Assembly: GCF_036417845.1 (NCBI RefSeq) | Contig: NC_089979.1 | Coordinates: 46,632,775 to 46,696,774 of the forward strand | Source of the DNA: Apteryx mantelli | Lineage: Eukaryota > Chordata > Aves > Apterygiformes > Apterygidae | Direction: 5' to 3' | Length of the DNA: 64,000 nt | Shown here: in pieces, positions 1 to 13,392 of the stretch | Numbering within the stretch: the stretch's first letter is position 1 | Layout: the number at the start of each line of letters is the position of its first letter | Notes under the pieces: model-generated | Seen by the model: only the letters and a program-made list of their open reading frames with translations | The model's database searches: none | Told to the model about the DNA's origin: nothing | Position numbers and translations under genes: made by a program

Positions 1-3000
1 AACTGAAATCCAAAAAAATACAATGACTACTTGAAAGAATTAGGTGAGGAATGTGGCAGTGCCTCAGATAGAAAGGATGTGATCTTGCTGAACTTAATTC
101 CTGCACTTACTTCTCTTGCCTTTGGGGAACTGTTCTGTGTGCAGCTTACTGCAATTAGCATTCATTTCTTTGGAAGGGAAATATGGCTTTTATATTCAAA
201 ACTATGGCCTGAAAACGTGAAATGGCTTTCCTTTGGTATAAACAGCTGCCTGCAACTCTTGTGCTGTTGGATAGAGTTTCTCGGGAGAGAGGTGAAGTAC
301 CTGTTCCATGGAAATCAATTTAGAACAGACAAACTCACCCTCCCTAGGCAATCAACTACTTGTACCTTTTTAAAGTGAATCTGAGATATTTGCAGACGAC
401 TTGCAAACATGCTGACTCAAAAAACGCAAGCTGAAGAAAACCAGCTTGTGGGCTGACTTGCTTGTTTATTTCAAAGCAAGCACTTATCTGTGAGCCGGCT
501 CATGGACTCTCTCACATATTTAGGAATTATTCTACTGATGGTCTCTTCTCCCTTGAGATAGATTTCCTGTGACGAGAGATAAGCTTGTGGCATTGATGGC
601 ATCTAACACAACCCTGCCTGCTCTCTGAGGCACAGGCCTTGAGTAATATAATGTTACTGGTGAGAACTGGAGTACTTAATTGCCATGAAGAAATCAGTGC
701 TGCCTCTAAGCCTGGAAACCTAGGCAAAGTGGGATCTGTATCACTTGCAGGAGTGACTTTGGCCAGCAGAAAGTTGGGCAGCTTGGCTAAATCATCAGCA
801 CTGATGGGGATCTAATAATCATCAAAAGCAAGAGCATCTTCAGAAGTGTAGAGACCTCCTTCAGAATGGGAGAGGAGTTTGAAGAAACCACAGCAGTTAA
901 GAGGAAAAACAAGGTGAGGATAGGGGAAGGGAAGCTGATGAGGGTCCAGTGTAGTGAGGAAGGTCTGGCAAAGTAAACTCATCATAGAGGGGCCCTCTCA
1001 AATGTGAAAACATGAATTAAAAAATCATAGCTGTGACTAATAGCAATATTCTGGTTAAAAAAAAGCTGTTTTCTCCGGTTTCTCTTTGCCCCAGAAGGGC
1101 AATTGTGTACAGCTCCTTAGACTACTATAGCTATCAAACTGATGAGTACCAACGAGCAGCAGTGTTTTGGGCCTACACAGTTGTCTATATAGTTCTGCTA
1201 CTCTTTGGAGAAAGATCTGGCTTATCCTCCCTCTTGAATCAAAAAGTAAAAAGACATCAGTACTCAGTTCCACACCTGATGCTGTAGTAGACTACTAGCT
1301 TGTTGATACTGACTTCTGTTGAAAACTTTCTTAAAAGGAACTTGCTCCTTATGTAGGGTTACTATTGGAATACACACCAATGTTCATAGCAAGAAAAAAT
1401 ATGTTTTATGGAAATTTTGTCAAAAATAGGGATTTTCCCCTAAGCAGAGAAGCAAGTGTGGCTTCATGGCAAGTTTCCTTTTCAGACAGTAAAATCTGCT
1501 GAGAAGATGGGCTATAGCGGCTGCCTCATGCCAGTAAGGAGGAACCACATCACAGTATTTTGGTACTGCTGTAACTTAGAATTAGCAAAAGGTTTTTCTA
1601 TCACCTGTCTGGCTAGATATCAGAGTGGGAATGTGATCTAAGGCTCAAGGCTAGTTTCAAGAAGGGGTGAGCTAATGCTGGAAAGCAGACAGGAACAGGT
1701 AAAGAAATGTCCGACTCTGCTTGCCAGCTTGCTACTTTCATTTCTGACTAAGGTTCAAGACAGGTGAGTTTCCTTAGATTTCTACTTATTCAGGAAAAGG
1801 TATAACTAAAGCTTCAGTACTCATGATGTAACTCACTGACTGATCAAAATACTGGCTTTAATTGGTTTGAAAATTCAAGAGGCTGATGGGTATTCAGTGG
1901 TCTTTGACTCTCCTTTTCTGGGGAAGGAGGTGAGCAGGACACGAGTAGGTCCCTTTTTCTCTGCTCGGCAGAACAGTCCCCAACAGCAAACTAGTGCTCC
2001 CCAAGCACTCGTGGCTGAGTTCAGGCTTCAGCCAGGACTCATGGCACTGTTGTATATGGTCACTTTGCTGAAGGAATCAAATTTGGGTGGCAGCACCAAC
2101 AATTCTATCATTTCCTTAAGTGGCCACTGGCACACAGATTGGTGGGCCCCAGCACTAGACTTTTATTTTTGGTGATACTGGGTACTTGTATTTCCTCCTG
2201 GACTTCAGACCAACCTGTGAGTACTCAACATGCCTAAATAGGCTTCCAGTATCTGAAGTTAGTACTGTGATAGTTGAAAAATCCAAAAGGTGCTTCCGAA
2301 ACTTTGAGTTAAGTTTGTAGTGATGCAAAGAGTAGAAGTGAAATCTTATAACTCCAAGGCATAGTAAGATCAAGACTGGAACAAAACCTGGTGGTTGAGG
2401 GCATTAACTTGCCACTAAAATTTGCATGGTTACATTTTCTGAACTTGCTTTAAAGAAGAAGGTAAAAATGCACCTATGGCTGGGGAAAATGGCAAGCATC
2501 TGGAACCCTGCCTTTGCTATGCTGGGTTTCATGAGATTAATGTTGACAGCCAAGAATCTGGCTTTTCTCAGTAGATTGTTGGGCAATAATGTACACACTC
2601 AAACAGCTGTGGCTTATGCCAGGTGAGCGCTGTTCCTGAGCAAAACACTGACTTCTCATACACTGCTCTAGCATGTATGTGTTTTCTGATTCCTGGAGCA
2701 AGTCAACTGGTAGTGTGTATCCCATCAAGTAATATTGTAAATTGCAGTGAATGAGTCATAAGGAATACCAGAGAAGGAGGAAAGCGGAATATTTGCTAAT
2801 CAGTTTTCTTTTCATTTCAATGAAAACAGATGCAGGTATGCTAGCTCCTACAGGTATACAGGTGATAGACTTCCAGAACATAATGTGGGCATTTCTGGAT
2901 ATGAACACTCAAATTGCAAGACTTCCAGAATGTTAAGTTCAGCAAATACAACAGTGAGATTAATGATAAATCTAGCTCAGTGAGTTCTGAAGACCTGCAT

Positions 3001-6000
3001 GATCTTATTTTGCTGGCTATAATATGGGCACTACAGGTTATTTCTAAATACCTACCAAATTTCCTTGTCTAAAGAACAGCTGTTCCTGATGCTTAAACCT
3101 GTCCAGCTTTTTCAAGTATTATAGCAATCTTGTGTCTAACATAAGTTCATTTCCTTTTGTGAGTGCACAGTGAAAGTCAGTCCTGGTCTGACTCCCACCT
3201 TCTGGCCTCTGTGGGCTTCATTTAGCTTCATTTAGTTACCTCCCAGCAAATAAATCCTACCCATTCTTCCAAAAAAAAAAAAAAAGCTTTTCTTTTCTCA
3301 GTTCTTTATCCTTCAGCTTCTTTCTAAATTTACATATTTCACCAGCTTTGCAAATGGAGAAGTCATCTATTTCCCAAAGTGCTTTGGGGTTTCTTCTAGC
3401 AATTTGCATATTTTCTGGTGCTGTTCTGAAAAATCCTGCTGTTCTGTTTCCCCAGACCCTCCTCTGAATAATCCCAGACCATCCAACTGAAATTCTCTCT
3501 TGAAATATCCATCTGATCAAAGTGATAAGACCCTTGCTTACATCTGCTTTGGGACTGCCTGACAGGACTCATATCCTCTTCTGCCTTGTTACGGAGTCTT
3601 ATATGATGCTTCCTAGACAGAGCCAGGCTTGTGTCTTATTTCCAGAGATTCACTGTGGTCAGTCAAGTCAAATTGCAGGTCTTCAGAGGTACTGGCTCAA
3701 AATAAATATGAGAAATTAATCTGGCTTCACTTGTCCCCCTGTTAAATGGTTCACATCTCCTGGAAATCACGCAGGCCACTGTTCTTTCCCTTTGGAGTCT
3801 GTCTGAGAGCAGAGTGCAGGACACAGGCTTCTCAGCTCCTGGGAATGAATGCCCTCAGGTCTTCGTTATGCTTTTTACAATGCAGACTGGTCAGCTGAGT
3901 GCTTTGCTCCAATAAAAGATATATTTGAAGAGAATAAAAGTGTATCTGCTATTGTAAAGCCTGAAAGTGTCTCAGAAAGATCTTCAGGTCAGTTGTCTCA
4001 GAGCCTCTTTTTTGTACTTTAAGTCAATAGCAACCCTGAATCCACAAAATATATGAGATGGTATTTCATCACTTGTTAGCACATGTGAGAGAAGCTGCAT
4101 TTTGTGTGGAAGACAACAGTAATGAATCTAAATTCTTCACTGTCTAGCTGAGAAGTTCATTTTTATTAGCATGCGTTTAAAATATTAAACTTTACAGGTT
4201 AAACTGAATCACTTTTGCTTATTGTAGGTAACTTGTATAGATCTCCCTTTGCTGCTTACATGAACCCAAGTAAACACTACTTTTTTTCTTAGTGAGTGGC
4301 TAGCCTTGGAACTTAATACAATTATTGTAGATATTTCTTTCAATATTATGATAAAATAAATGGAAGACCTGCATTCAGAACCCTTCCACTGTTTTTTCAG
4401 CTATTGCCAGACATTTTTTGTAAGCAAAGGAAAAATCTTCAAATAAAGATGACAGATTTACTCATTTTGGTAACATGTAATATTTTGTAAATTTAAGCTA
4501 TTCCTATGAAAAACTGACCTTCTCTTGCAACAGTTGACCTCTTGTGAGGCAAGAACCTTCCCAGAATTTCATTGTTCTTTCTAAGAAAGCTAAAGCACAA
4601 AGTATAAGAAAAACTATTTCAACAAGACTAAAAAGACTCCCTACAAAGCACATCAGCTTTGCTGAATCTGCATTTTGAGTAAATATCATGCATATTTTTT
4701 CCTTCGTAGTCTCTGCATCTCTTCATTCTGCATGCCACATTTTATTGCTAGCAATGCTATAATCTGATGACTTGCTCTGAAACCTTTCCGAGATCTCCTG
4801 TTGTATCTACTGGAAAGCTGTATTTTATTACAGATGAATTTGGAATGCATCCAAAGCCTATCACTCCGTGTAAAGGAAAGGAAAGAATCGGGGTATGAAA
4901 TGCACTGACTTCAGAGACCAAGCATTAAAGGAAACAGCACTCTCACTCTAGTGCTGCAGAACAGCCGTGTGCGTGTGAAAGCTGGCTCCTCTCCTCACTC
5001 TCTGTGGTGTTGTGAAGCTGACTGCTGCCCCCGGGTGCTGGAAGCTGGTTTGCAGAATGCACCTGGTCTGGCTCCGCAGCCTTGTACTAGGGTGGCTCCA
5101 TACCGCTGCCTCCTCAGTAGCATCTCCACTGAATGTCTTTGTGTCACAGAGATCTAGCTTCATCTTGTACTGCATAAAGCAAGTTAGGAGTCAAAAGAAT
5201 CGCTGAGGCAAGAAATGTAAAGAGTTTTCTAAAGCAATCTATTACCCCTGCCCTTCCCACTTTAGAGAGCAGTCTTGCCAGAAACAGCAATCAGCTGTCA
5301 GAAGTCAGCAGTACTTATGTTTGGCATGTAAAAAAATCACATCCTGAATCAGGAAGTGCCTGTGAAGTGCATTGCTTAATCTCTGGTAATAAACCAGCCC
5401 CTCAGTGTTAACACTGTAGAGGGGATGGAAAGTTGGCACATGCCAGGCAGGTCACCCGGGCAGCTGGGAGCTATGCCGTTGTGTGGGCAGGAGCTGCTGT
5501 TAACTCATCCCTCACAGCAGGCACCTTCAGGAGGATCACATACAAGATAGTGGATCCCTAATCACAGCCTTCTGGTGGAGCCTTGATCTGCAACTACACA
5601 GTGCCTCTAAAGCTGCTAGAGAGCATAATAACACCTCGTGAACCCTGAAATGGCTGCAGCCTGAAAGTGACTTTAAAATCCTCTCTGCTTTCTACCTTTT
5701 CCCCCTGGAGAATCTCAGCACATCTGGGATGCTTTGGAAGTTGGGGCTTTCTAGAAGAGACAATATGATTTTCCAGGAAGAGTGAATGTCTTCAGACAGT
5801 CTTCTCAGTACTGTTAACTGTTTTATTCATTTACCTTCCATGTGCTTTAAGGGGAAGGGGAGTTCTATTTATCTAAACATCTTCCCAAACTCATCTACCC
5901 TTTAAAGACCAAAGTGCAACTTCAGCCTGTAACTACTAAAACTACTGTTTTTGAACTATCAGAAAGCTGTCAATAATTAAACAGACCTGGAAGTCTTGTC

Positions 6001-9000
6001 TTACACTAACATCAGCTATTTGTATTTGCATATTAGCTATTGTAATGCTGGCATGACATTTCTTTGTGGAAGTACTGTGCATGGCTGGCTATTGCTGTTA
6101 TTTGCTAACTTTCAGAGTCTTTTCAAGTTAAAGCTGCAGCATCTGTCTGAGCCTCTCACCAAAGGCCTGAAGCACGCAAGGCTGTTTGCAGAAGCATTGC
6201 TGCCTGGTTTTCCCTACAACAAGATCTCACTAACTTGGCCACCTACATTCTTTGCAGAGCTTCTAATGTTCGGTATTCATTTAAACTACACTGAGTTCTG
6301 GAATTCCTCGTGGTGGGGTTTGCTGCAAATACTAGGTCAGATGCTTGCTCCATGATGAAGGTACAGCAGTTTATGCCACCTTATCAGAGGCTCCTCTGTA
6401 AGTGTTTCTGATATCATTAAATACCTTGTGGAACCACCAATGGAGGGTATAAGAGCAGACCAAAGCAGATCTTCCCACATAAGAACTGAAGGAACTAGAG
6501 AGCAAACATGCCATTCAGCTAGACAAATGTTCTTCTTTAACAATAGACTCTGTTCTTCCTCAGCCCCTCCAGGTATGATTTCCTCATTCTCTCATATCAT
6601 TTTAGTCCTGTTGCCAAATTATCTAATCTGAACATAACTGCTTTTATGCTCTAGTATGGTTTTAGGGTATGCATAGGTACTGTTCGAACAGTACCTTCTG
6701 TGTTAATTCTGTTAATATGAACTTCTAGTAAGCCAATACTAAATTGCTGGAATTATATTCAAGTATTTTAAAATCCCTTCTGTCATTTATAACTTACTGC
6801 CTGGCTTATTGCTCTTTCAGCTGCTCACCACAGTTAAGGCAAGACTGTCCCATTCTTGGTGTTTACAGAATTGCTGCTGTGAAAAAGCCTCCCACAGTTC
6901 TTGCACCTCTGAGTGTTTCCCTGCTAATAAGTGTAACATGAATAAGATCATCAGCATCAAGAGTGGAATATGTGAAAGGCAGAAATTCCAGTTCTGACTT
7001 TTGAGAAAGACTCCTGGGTCAGTAGAGTCTGAGTCGGTGATACTGGTTGTTTCAGAAACATGTAGCACAATTCACTACAATGTATAGAAATGGGCTTGGT
7101 CAAAGAGAATACTTCATACCGTTTATGTTGTACTGTTGTTCATTTAGTTTCCAGGTAGTGACTGAAACCCCTTTAGGCTATTTTCATGTAACTAAACACA
7201 CACTAAGGAGTTGCCAGGTTCTCTGAGATGATTGATCTCTGTGCTTGGTGTATACCCAGAAAAGCTATGTTTCCTTCCAGCCCTCTTCAGTCCCGTTCTT
7301 AAGGACATGAGCATGACTGATGTCTCCTTGCCTCAGCCTCTTGCATACCTGTTACAGCAGTATTGAACAGGGCTAGCAGTATTTACTGTTTCAGTTTTCT
7401 AGCTATACTCCTTTGTGTTGAGAAATGGTGATCAGTCAGCCAAGGCTTCTCCAGGTTTAGATCAAACAGGTGAAGGAATACTTTACGCTGTTTGCTCTTT
7501 GATACTCCAAAGCAGAGGGCCTAAAATGCTTTAAACTGTTACCAAGGGTAATGGTTCTCAGAAAACACAACTTCCAAGTAATTGTAAATAAATTTGTATG
7601 AAAACCTTGACAAAGATGATTGGCATTTTATACTGCATTTTACTGTTGAAGAACTAAGGCTTAGTTACCTAGCAGGCACTGGTTAAGCTAGGAAGGGGAA
7701 AAAAACACCCCTTTTTCCTGGAATTAGTCCAGTATTTATATATTCCACTATGCCACTTCTGCTATGGTGGTAGCCTGACACTGCTAATGGATGTTAGTAT
7801 GGTATTCCACTCTAATTCCACTCTAAGTAGCTTGTAGGGAATAATCTTTTAACATCATCTAGGTAAGAAAGTTAAATGGTATGGGGGGTAGCTTTTTTTT
7901 TTTTCCTTCTAAGCCTGTCAAGAGAGGCAGTTTGAATATAAACCATATGAGGAGCCATGGGGAGGACCTGAATAGCTCTCTGTGAAGTCAGCAGTAGTTT
8001 TCACTGAAAGGCTATCTCTGTTTCTGCACGTGAAAGGGGAAAGAAGCAAGGGAGATTACCAGTATGCTGCTCAGCAGTAGTGCAGGCTTCCCTGAGAAAG
8101 GCTGGGAAAGCACTGAGGCTTGCTCTCTGGAAGCAAGAAAGATGTTGCTGAATAGTGAAAGCTGCGTGCAGATTGGCATGAGACAAACAAGCAAGAAGAA
8201 AAGTTCAAGACAGGAAGAGTTCAGAAGTAGATAGCATAGGAGACAGTCTGACCCTGCTCTCCTCCCAGCCTTGTGTCCTGGGCTGCACAGTGGCTCATCT
8301 TCAGTGGCAGGAGGAGAGTGCCCTTTGCCCAAATTAACTTACACTTTGAGTGCGTCACTGGGAAGTGGGATATGCAGGTTCGAATTATCCAAAGCTGAAG
8401 TAGGTACTGAAGTTAAGTTTCCCGATTAGGCAATGGGAGAGAGGGAAGCTTCTTTCAGTTATTCTGATTCCTTTTTTTATTAGTGAGAAGGTCGTCCAGA
8501 TCTGTGTGGAGCAGGAATATGTTTCTGGCTGGTAAAGTTTCCCTGACTGAGGGAAAATCCCTCCACACAGGAGAGAACTTCAGAGTGAAGTTCCTTCCCT
8601 CCTTGTATGGGCATTTCTTCCCTAAGCATGGCGTGTAGTGTAGGTCCTTCTCTTTGAAACTTAGACTTCTTTATATGTTGAAAGAGGAGAGTTTGCCACT
8701 TACATTGGTGCTAAGACTTCTACCTGCCAGACTTCAGCTTAAGTATTAAGCATCCATTTTTTGATCTAGCATTTACTATTCCAGCTACTAGACTATTATG
8801 TAGCACCGTATCATAAATTGGCATTCTTCTGGCATCATATCTGCATCTCCTTTATGGATCTCTCTGTCATTAGCTGATACATATAAAGAGTGAATCCTGG
8901 AATAAAGCTGATGCATTAAGATGCAATAAATACAGTCTTTAAAATTAGCTCTAAATAAATCCACTTTCAGGGTGATGTTCAAGATGCTCATCAAGGAAAA

Positions 9001-11200
9001 CAATACCAGTCCATTCATATTCCTCAGTATGGGAAGATGGATTTATGAAATGGGAGGACATTAGCACAGTCAGAAACCACTGAACCCCCCTTCATTAACT
9101 ATCAAGGTTATTAAAGCAGCAGTTCTGCTAAAGCTGAAAACAAGTCAGAACATCTATTGTTCCCTTTTAACAAGAAAAATACAAGTATATGAGCTAAGAA
9201 GTGAAGAGAGAAAAGCATTTGCCCTCTAAAAAGTTCTTTTGATCAAGCCACACTCAAGAGCCTATTAGGACATGTAATTAGTCTCAAGGGAGAGATTGAG
9301 CAAGACGAGTGAATGGCATTGCTGAAGAAAGAGCACTCAAGCCTTTGTGAAGGAGCACAGGGAAACATTTGAGCTACTTCTATACTGCAGCAGATGTTTA
9401 GTTAGCAGACCTTATTCCTTTCGGGCACTAGGCACTCATTAAACTGTCGACAGGAGCACTCATGTTCTTTGGGAGAGTGGAAGTAAGACTGCTGTAGTGC
9501 ACAAGATGAGTGCTCAAGCTGGGCATAGGGCCCTGTCAGTGAGAGAGGGGCTAGAACAACAAGGGAGGGGGTAAGGAAAATGATATTCTCTTCTGTCAGG
9601 AAAGAAGCTAGGGTCTCCATATGCAGCAGCGATGAGCAGATTGCCAGCCTAGCTCCCTCCATGGCCAGAGAGTCATCCAGGGTGGTGTTGCTCTGCGTAG
9701 GTCCCCTGGAGATCTTCACGCAGCAGTGCTCTTGGTTCCTACCTCCACACCTCAGTACTTTGTCAAGGTAGGAAATATTAATAATTGGCTAAACCTAGGT
9801 TCATTGTTCGACTCCTGAGAAATGGATGAGCTGCAGGCTTGGGCTGGCTGTGAAGGTCTTGAGGAAAAGTCAGGAGCTCCTCCTGTTTCCCAAATACTCC
9901 AGATTGTTGGAGAGGAAGTATTTCACCAATAGCCACAGTGTAAGAAGGCAGCAGCTTGGACAAAGCATGAAACACTACTGCCACTCAAGAATGGTAGCAT
10001 TGCTTATGAAACTAGACTGGTTCCAATAGGTACAATTTATAGTAGGTTCTTCAAGGTTGTTCAGACTCCAGGGAAAGTACTTTCACTTCTGGAATGAGCA
10101 AAGATTCAAAATTGCAACAGGAAAGGATGAGAACACATCAGAGCAACTAAAAGGCTGGTATACTGCATCCTCAGGTGCCTACTAAGACTAAATTGCCTTA
10201 GTCTGATCTATGCCAAAAACTGTGACTAACATGCTGCTGTCATTTGCTGGCTTTCAGGAAATTGCAGTACAGCAAATGCCATAGCCTTCATAGCACCATC
10301 ACAGTACTTAGTACAAATGTGTTATGTGAGAGGCTTTAGCATATTTCTAGAAGTGACTAATTAGAGGCAAGCCAAGTGCTTGAAAGAAACTCAATATTTT
10401 CCATTTGCCAAACATTTACCAATGATTCATATGTAGATTCTCTTTCCTTCTATGCATGAATTTTGTCTAATGTTAATGTGATATCATAACACATGTCCCT
10501 TTCCCCCTAAAATAAACTGCTAAAAAGCTACATGCATGTTGTTTCTAGTTTGCTGCTGTCTTTGTGGTTTCTTCAAAATCTGGGCCCTGTGTGAAGGAGT
10601 GATCTCTGTTCCTAGCTGGTCTCTCTTTTTCGCTGATTGCGCTTTAATCTGTGCAGTACTAGACATGATCAGCCTAAACTGAGCGATGTTAGCCCTGATC
10701 CTGAAGGGATGTTTCATTATCATCTAAGATTTCACTAGGAATATTGGAGTTTCACTATCAGTGAAGTAAAAAGTAAAGCATAGTCTGATACAGATACAGA
10801 AGTGGGGATAATAGAAGGATATACATGTTTTTTTCTTCCAGAAAGAAGTAAGCTCTAAATAAGAACTTCTAATCAGCAAGTTTAAACAAATTTTGAACTA
10901 CTGATATTAATTCATCAATAAAGAAACATTTCCTCTTAACCTGAGAAGAAGGTAGCAAAAAATTCATCTTCGGTGTGAAATGGAATATGAATTTAGGGGA
11001 GCATAGACAAACTAACACGTTCCAGCTGAAAGTGGGCCCAGCAGCTAATTAATATCTATTAAAATTATGGTATTTCAAAGTAAATGAGTTTCAGGTATAA
11101 ACTCAAGATATAACTTAGTTAATTTTGAAAGAAAATCCATCCTAAGATTCTCATTAGGCCAATCTCTTATCTAATCTTATCTACAACTGATTTTTTTTAC
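1..11200. other. Gene-free stretch
   Basis: I see only short unrelated open frames (none over about 120 residues), no splice-consistent gene and no clear LINE copy. The 22-bp palindrome at 6675 is the one notable element. Very old, unrecognisable repeats may be present. Confidence 0.6.
6675..6696. repeat. Perfect 22-bp palindrome
   Basis: The arm AGGTACTGTTC is followed at once by its exact reverse complement, centred on TTCGAA. No gene or repeat is recognised around it. Confidence 0.95.
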
Positions 11201-11210
11201 TGGAGCTAAA

Positions 11211-11306
11211 TATATAAAAAGGTGATAGAGGTTACTAAGCAAAAGAGAGAGAGAGTGGAAAAGAGTGGAAAAGAAAGATTTTGGCATGAAAATACAAACG
11301 AGAAAT
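11211..11306 (+). promoter_or_regulatory. TATA box and possible 5' exon before the FABP exon-1-like segment
   Basis: TATATAAAAAGG at 11211-11222 is a strong TATA-box match. About 30 bp downstream starts a GA-rich leader that runs to a near-perfect donor AAT|GTAAGT, with the putative exon ending at 11306. The 150 bp to the acceptor at 11456 would form a small intron. A short upstream ATG frame would stop just after the junction. Each element is visible; that they act together is inference. Confidence 0.35.
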
Positions 11307-11456
11307 GTAAGTCCTTACGTTGTTCCTCCCAATTGGTTGTTCCTTAATATTAAAAAATAGCAGCATCCGTAAAACAAAGCTTTTGCACTCTTATCTCTCA
11401 TAAGAGTTTCAGTTTTCATTGTTGTATTGATTTTCATTTTGTACTTTTATTTCTAG

Positions 11457-11538
11457 CCTGCATGAAGTGTGAAGAACATGAAGGAATCTGGAAATTTCTG
11501 TCTCGTGAAAATTTAGATAGCTATAGGGAAAGAGCTAT
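11457..11538 (+). pseudogene. FABP exon-1-like segment (plus strand, orphan)
   Basis: After the acceptor TTTCTAG (AG at 11455-11456), an ATG at 11462 opens a 25-codon frame reading EGIWKFLSRENLDSY in its middle. This matches the FABP first exon pattern GTWKLVSSENFDDY at G, WK, S, EN, D and Y. It ends at a GTAAGG donor (11539). FABP exon 1 normally ends one base into a codon; here the donor leaves two, so the phase is off by one. No exon 2 was found in the following 10 kb on this strand. It is either a relict of a separate copy or the missing first exon of the minus-strand relict at 19.6-22.4 kb. Confidence 0.5.
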
Positions 11539-13029
11539 GTAAGGACTTCGTATTCAAAGCATTTTTATTTTGAAACAGTTAATAAGACTATATTTTCCTC
11601 TATGTTATTTCACTGGGATGTATATTTGAGTTTTGACTTTATACAGTTGTTGACTATTCTTAGTGTACTGCAAACAGTTAGTACGTATCTTTGCCCTTTG
11701 GGAAGGTGAAAAATAGGATATAGCTCATATTTATAGAGCTGTTGTCTTAATGAAGATCCACATGGTCCCTATCAATTATTTGTGTGTCTACAGGCTAATT
11801 GTAACTTCTCTTTAAGCAAAAATAAGAGCTCTGAGGTAACTATGTAGCTGGTGCTGGTAAAGCACTGATGTTCAAGAAAGTTTGGATTAGGATTTATTCT
11901 AGGACCTAGCTAAATACATAGCATCTGCAAAGTAGTAATTCAGCTTCCAAAATAACTCTTAAACAGCATCTCTGTTGTGTAATCTCATTCTCTCTGTTAT
12001 CTTGTAATGTCAGTGATATCCTGTTAAAGAGGAAAGCCAAGTGAAGGTAAGAGTGAAAGAAAGCTCTGAAAAGCTGGAAGTTGTTCTGTCTACAGCTAGC
12101 TACTGGTTGAGGATGTTGATAGGAAAAAATATAATTTGATCATTTTTCCCCTTTTCTTTGAGTTGATTTTGCCAATAGGAAGTTCAGCTCAGTAAAACCC
12201 AGAATGATTATCAACATTAATGGAAATATAGCTGCAATTGAGAGAGCAAGCATCTTTACAAAACTATAGTCCTTCTGCAGTCCAGGAGAGGAGCTTGAGA
12301 GAAGCAAAGTGAATGACAGGAATGTCAAGATGAAGATTTCTTCTAAGAGATTTTTGATCTGTGGCCTTTTATGTTCCTTGACTAATTTTATCTTGACAGA
12401 GTAAGGCGCCAAGTGTGATGGTCAAGACCAAGATCCTTCTGGAGCTGGTAAGTTATCGGGATAAGTGCTTGGTAATTCAGTTCATAGAGGTAAAGTTCTG
12501 CACAGATTTGCAGATATGAAGGCAGAGTAATTTGTTCATTGATACTTCTAAATGCTAATATTTCTTTACAAGTTTCAGTAGATCTTCCTATTGCTTCTCG
12601 GGAATACACTACAAAGCTACTTGCACAAGAATCTATGAGGAATATCTCCATGTGGTATCAGAACTTCTTGCAGTGGACTGATCTGATTGCACCTGAGCTA
12701 TACTATCATATTTTCATAAGAGCAATCAGCAAAGCTGTTACAAGTGCATGGAAAACATCCCTGTAACTAATATGCCCAGCACAAAATACTGGCTCCTACT
12801 TGGAAGAGCGTGACTCTCTACAACCAAACAGCAAAAGGAGTCTGTTGGCATCACAGAAAAACTATGTACCTAATATGATCTAATCCAGCTGCACAGCATC
12901 TTCTGCTCTGTGAATGAGCAGAAAATAATGGATACAGCTTTCTCAACTGGTAGTGCAAACTATCCAAGTTTTTCCCGAACATCTCTTGGTACAGTATGTT
13001 AAGGACTTGAGTACGGTAGCTGTGTGCTT

Positions 13030-13058
13030 TAAAAAAAAAACAAACAAAAAAAAACAAC
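13030..13058. repeat. A-rich simple repeat
   Basis: Runs of A are broken by single C (AAACAAACAAAAA type). It lies within the decayed minus-strand coding-like stretch and may add to its frameshifts. Confidence 0.8.
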
Positions 13059-13371
13059 CTTCTGTCTGATGGCCAATAATGGAGCATGTTCTAGGATCAA
13101 AATGAAATAAGTTTAACCCAATATTCTCACTGGACTTGATAAAACTGCTGTTCAGTGTTCCTTAAAAGTTGTGTCTATCATGTCTCAAAGTTACGGAGAT
13201 AAGCATAAAGTCTGTAAAATAAGTCTTCTAGTTCCAGGTCAAATTTCTTGCCAGGCACCTGAAGTTCTTAGTGAATCTCTGTATTTAAAATACAGTAACA
13301 GTTGGAAGATCCTCTTAGGCAGAATCTTAAGGAACACATTCTAGGAAATCTTATCGAGAAGGGTCCTGTAT

Positions 13372-13392
13372 CAAGTGTTTCAAAAACACTTG
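13372..13392. repeat. 9-bp inverted repeat with 3-nt loop
   Basis: CAAGTGTTT and AAACACTTG flank CAA. It may be chance in AT-rich DNA. Confidence 0.8.

Noticed and set aside
4948..5206. Overlapping open frames on both strands in a slightly GC-richer patch.
   Set aside because: Mutual overlap on three frames with no motif is typical of chance frames in GC-richer DNA.
8371..8391. GGTTCGAATTATCC resembling a tRNA T-loop.
   Set aside because: No D-arm, anticodon arm or acceptor stem can be formed upstream.
12539..12766. Plus-strand 75-codon open frame.
   Set aside because: It overlaps the more protein-like minus-strand frames, has no motif, and lacks splice or promoter context.
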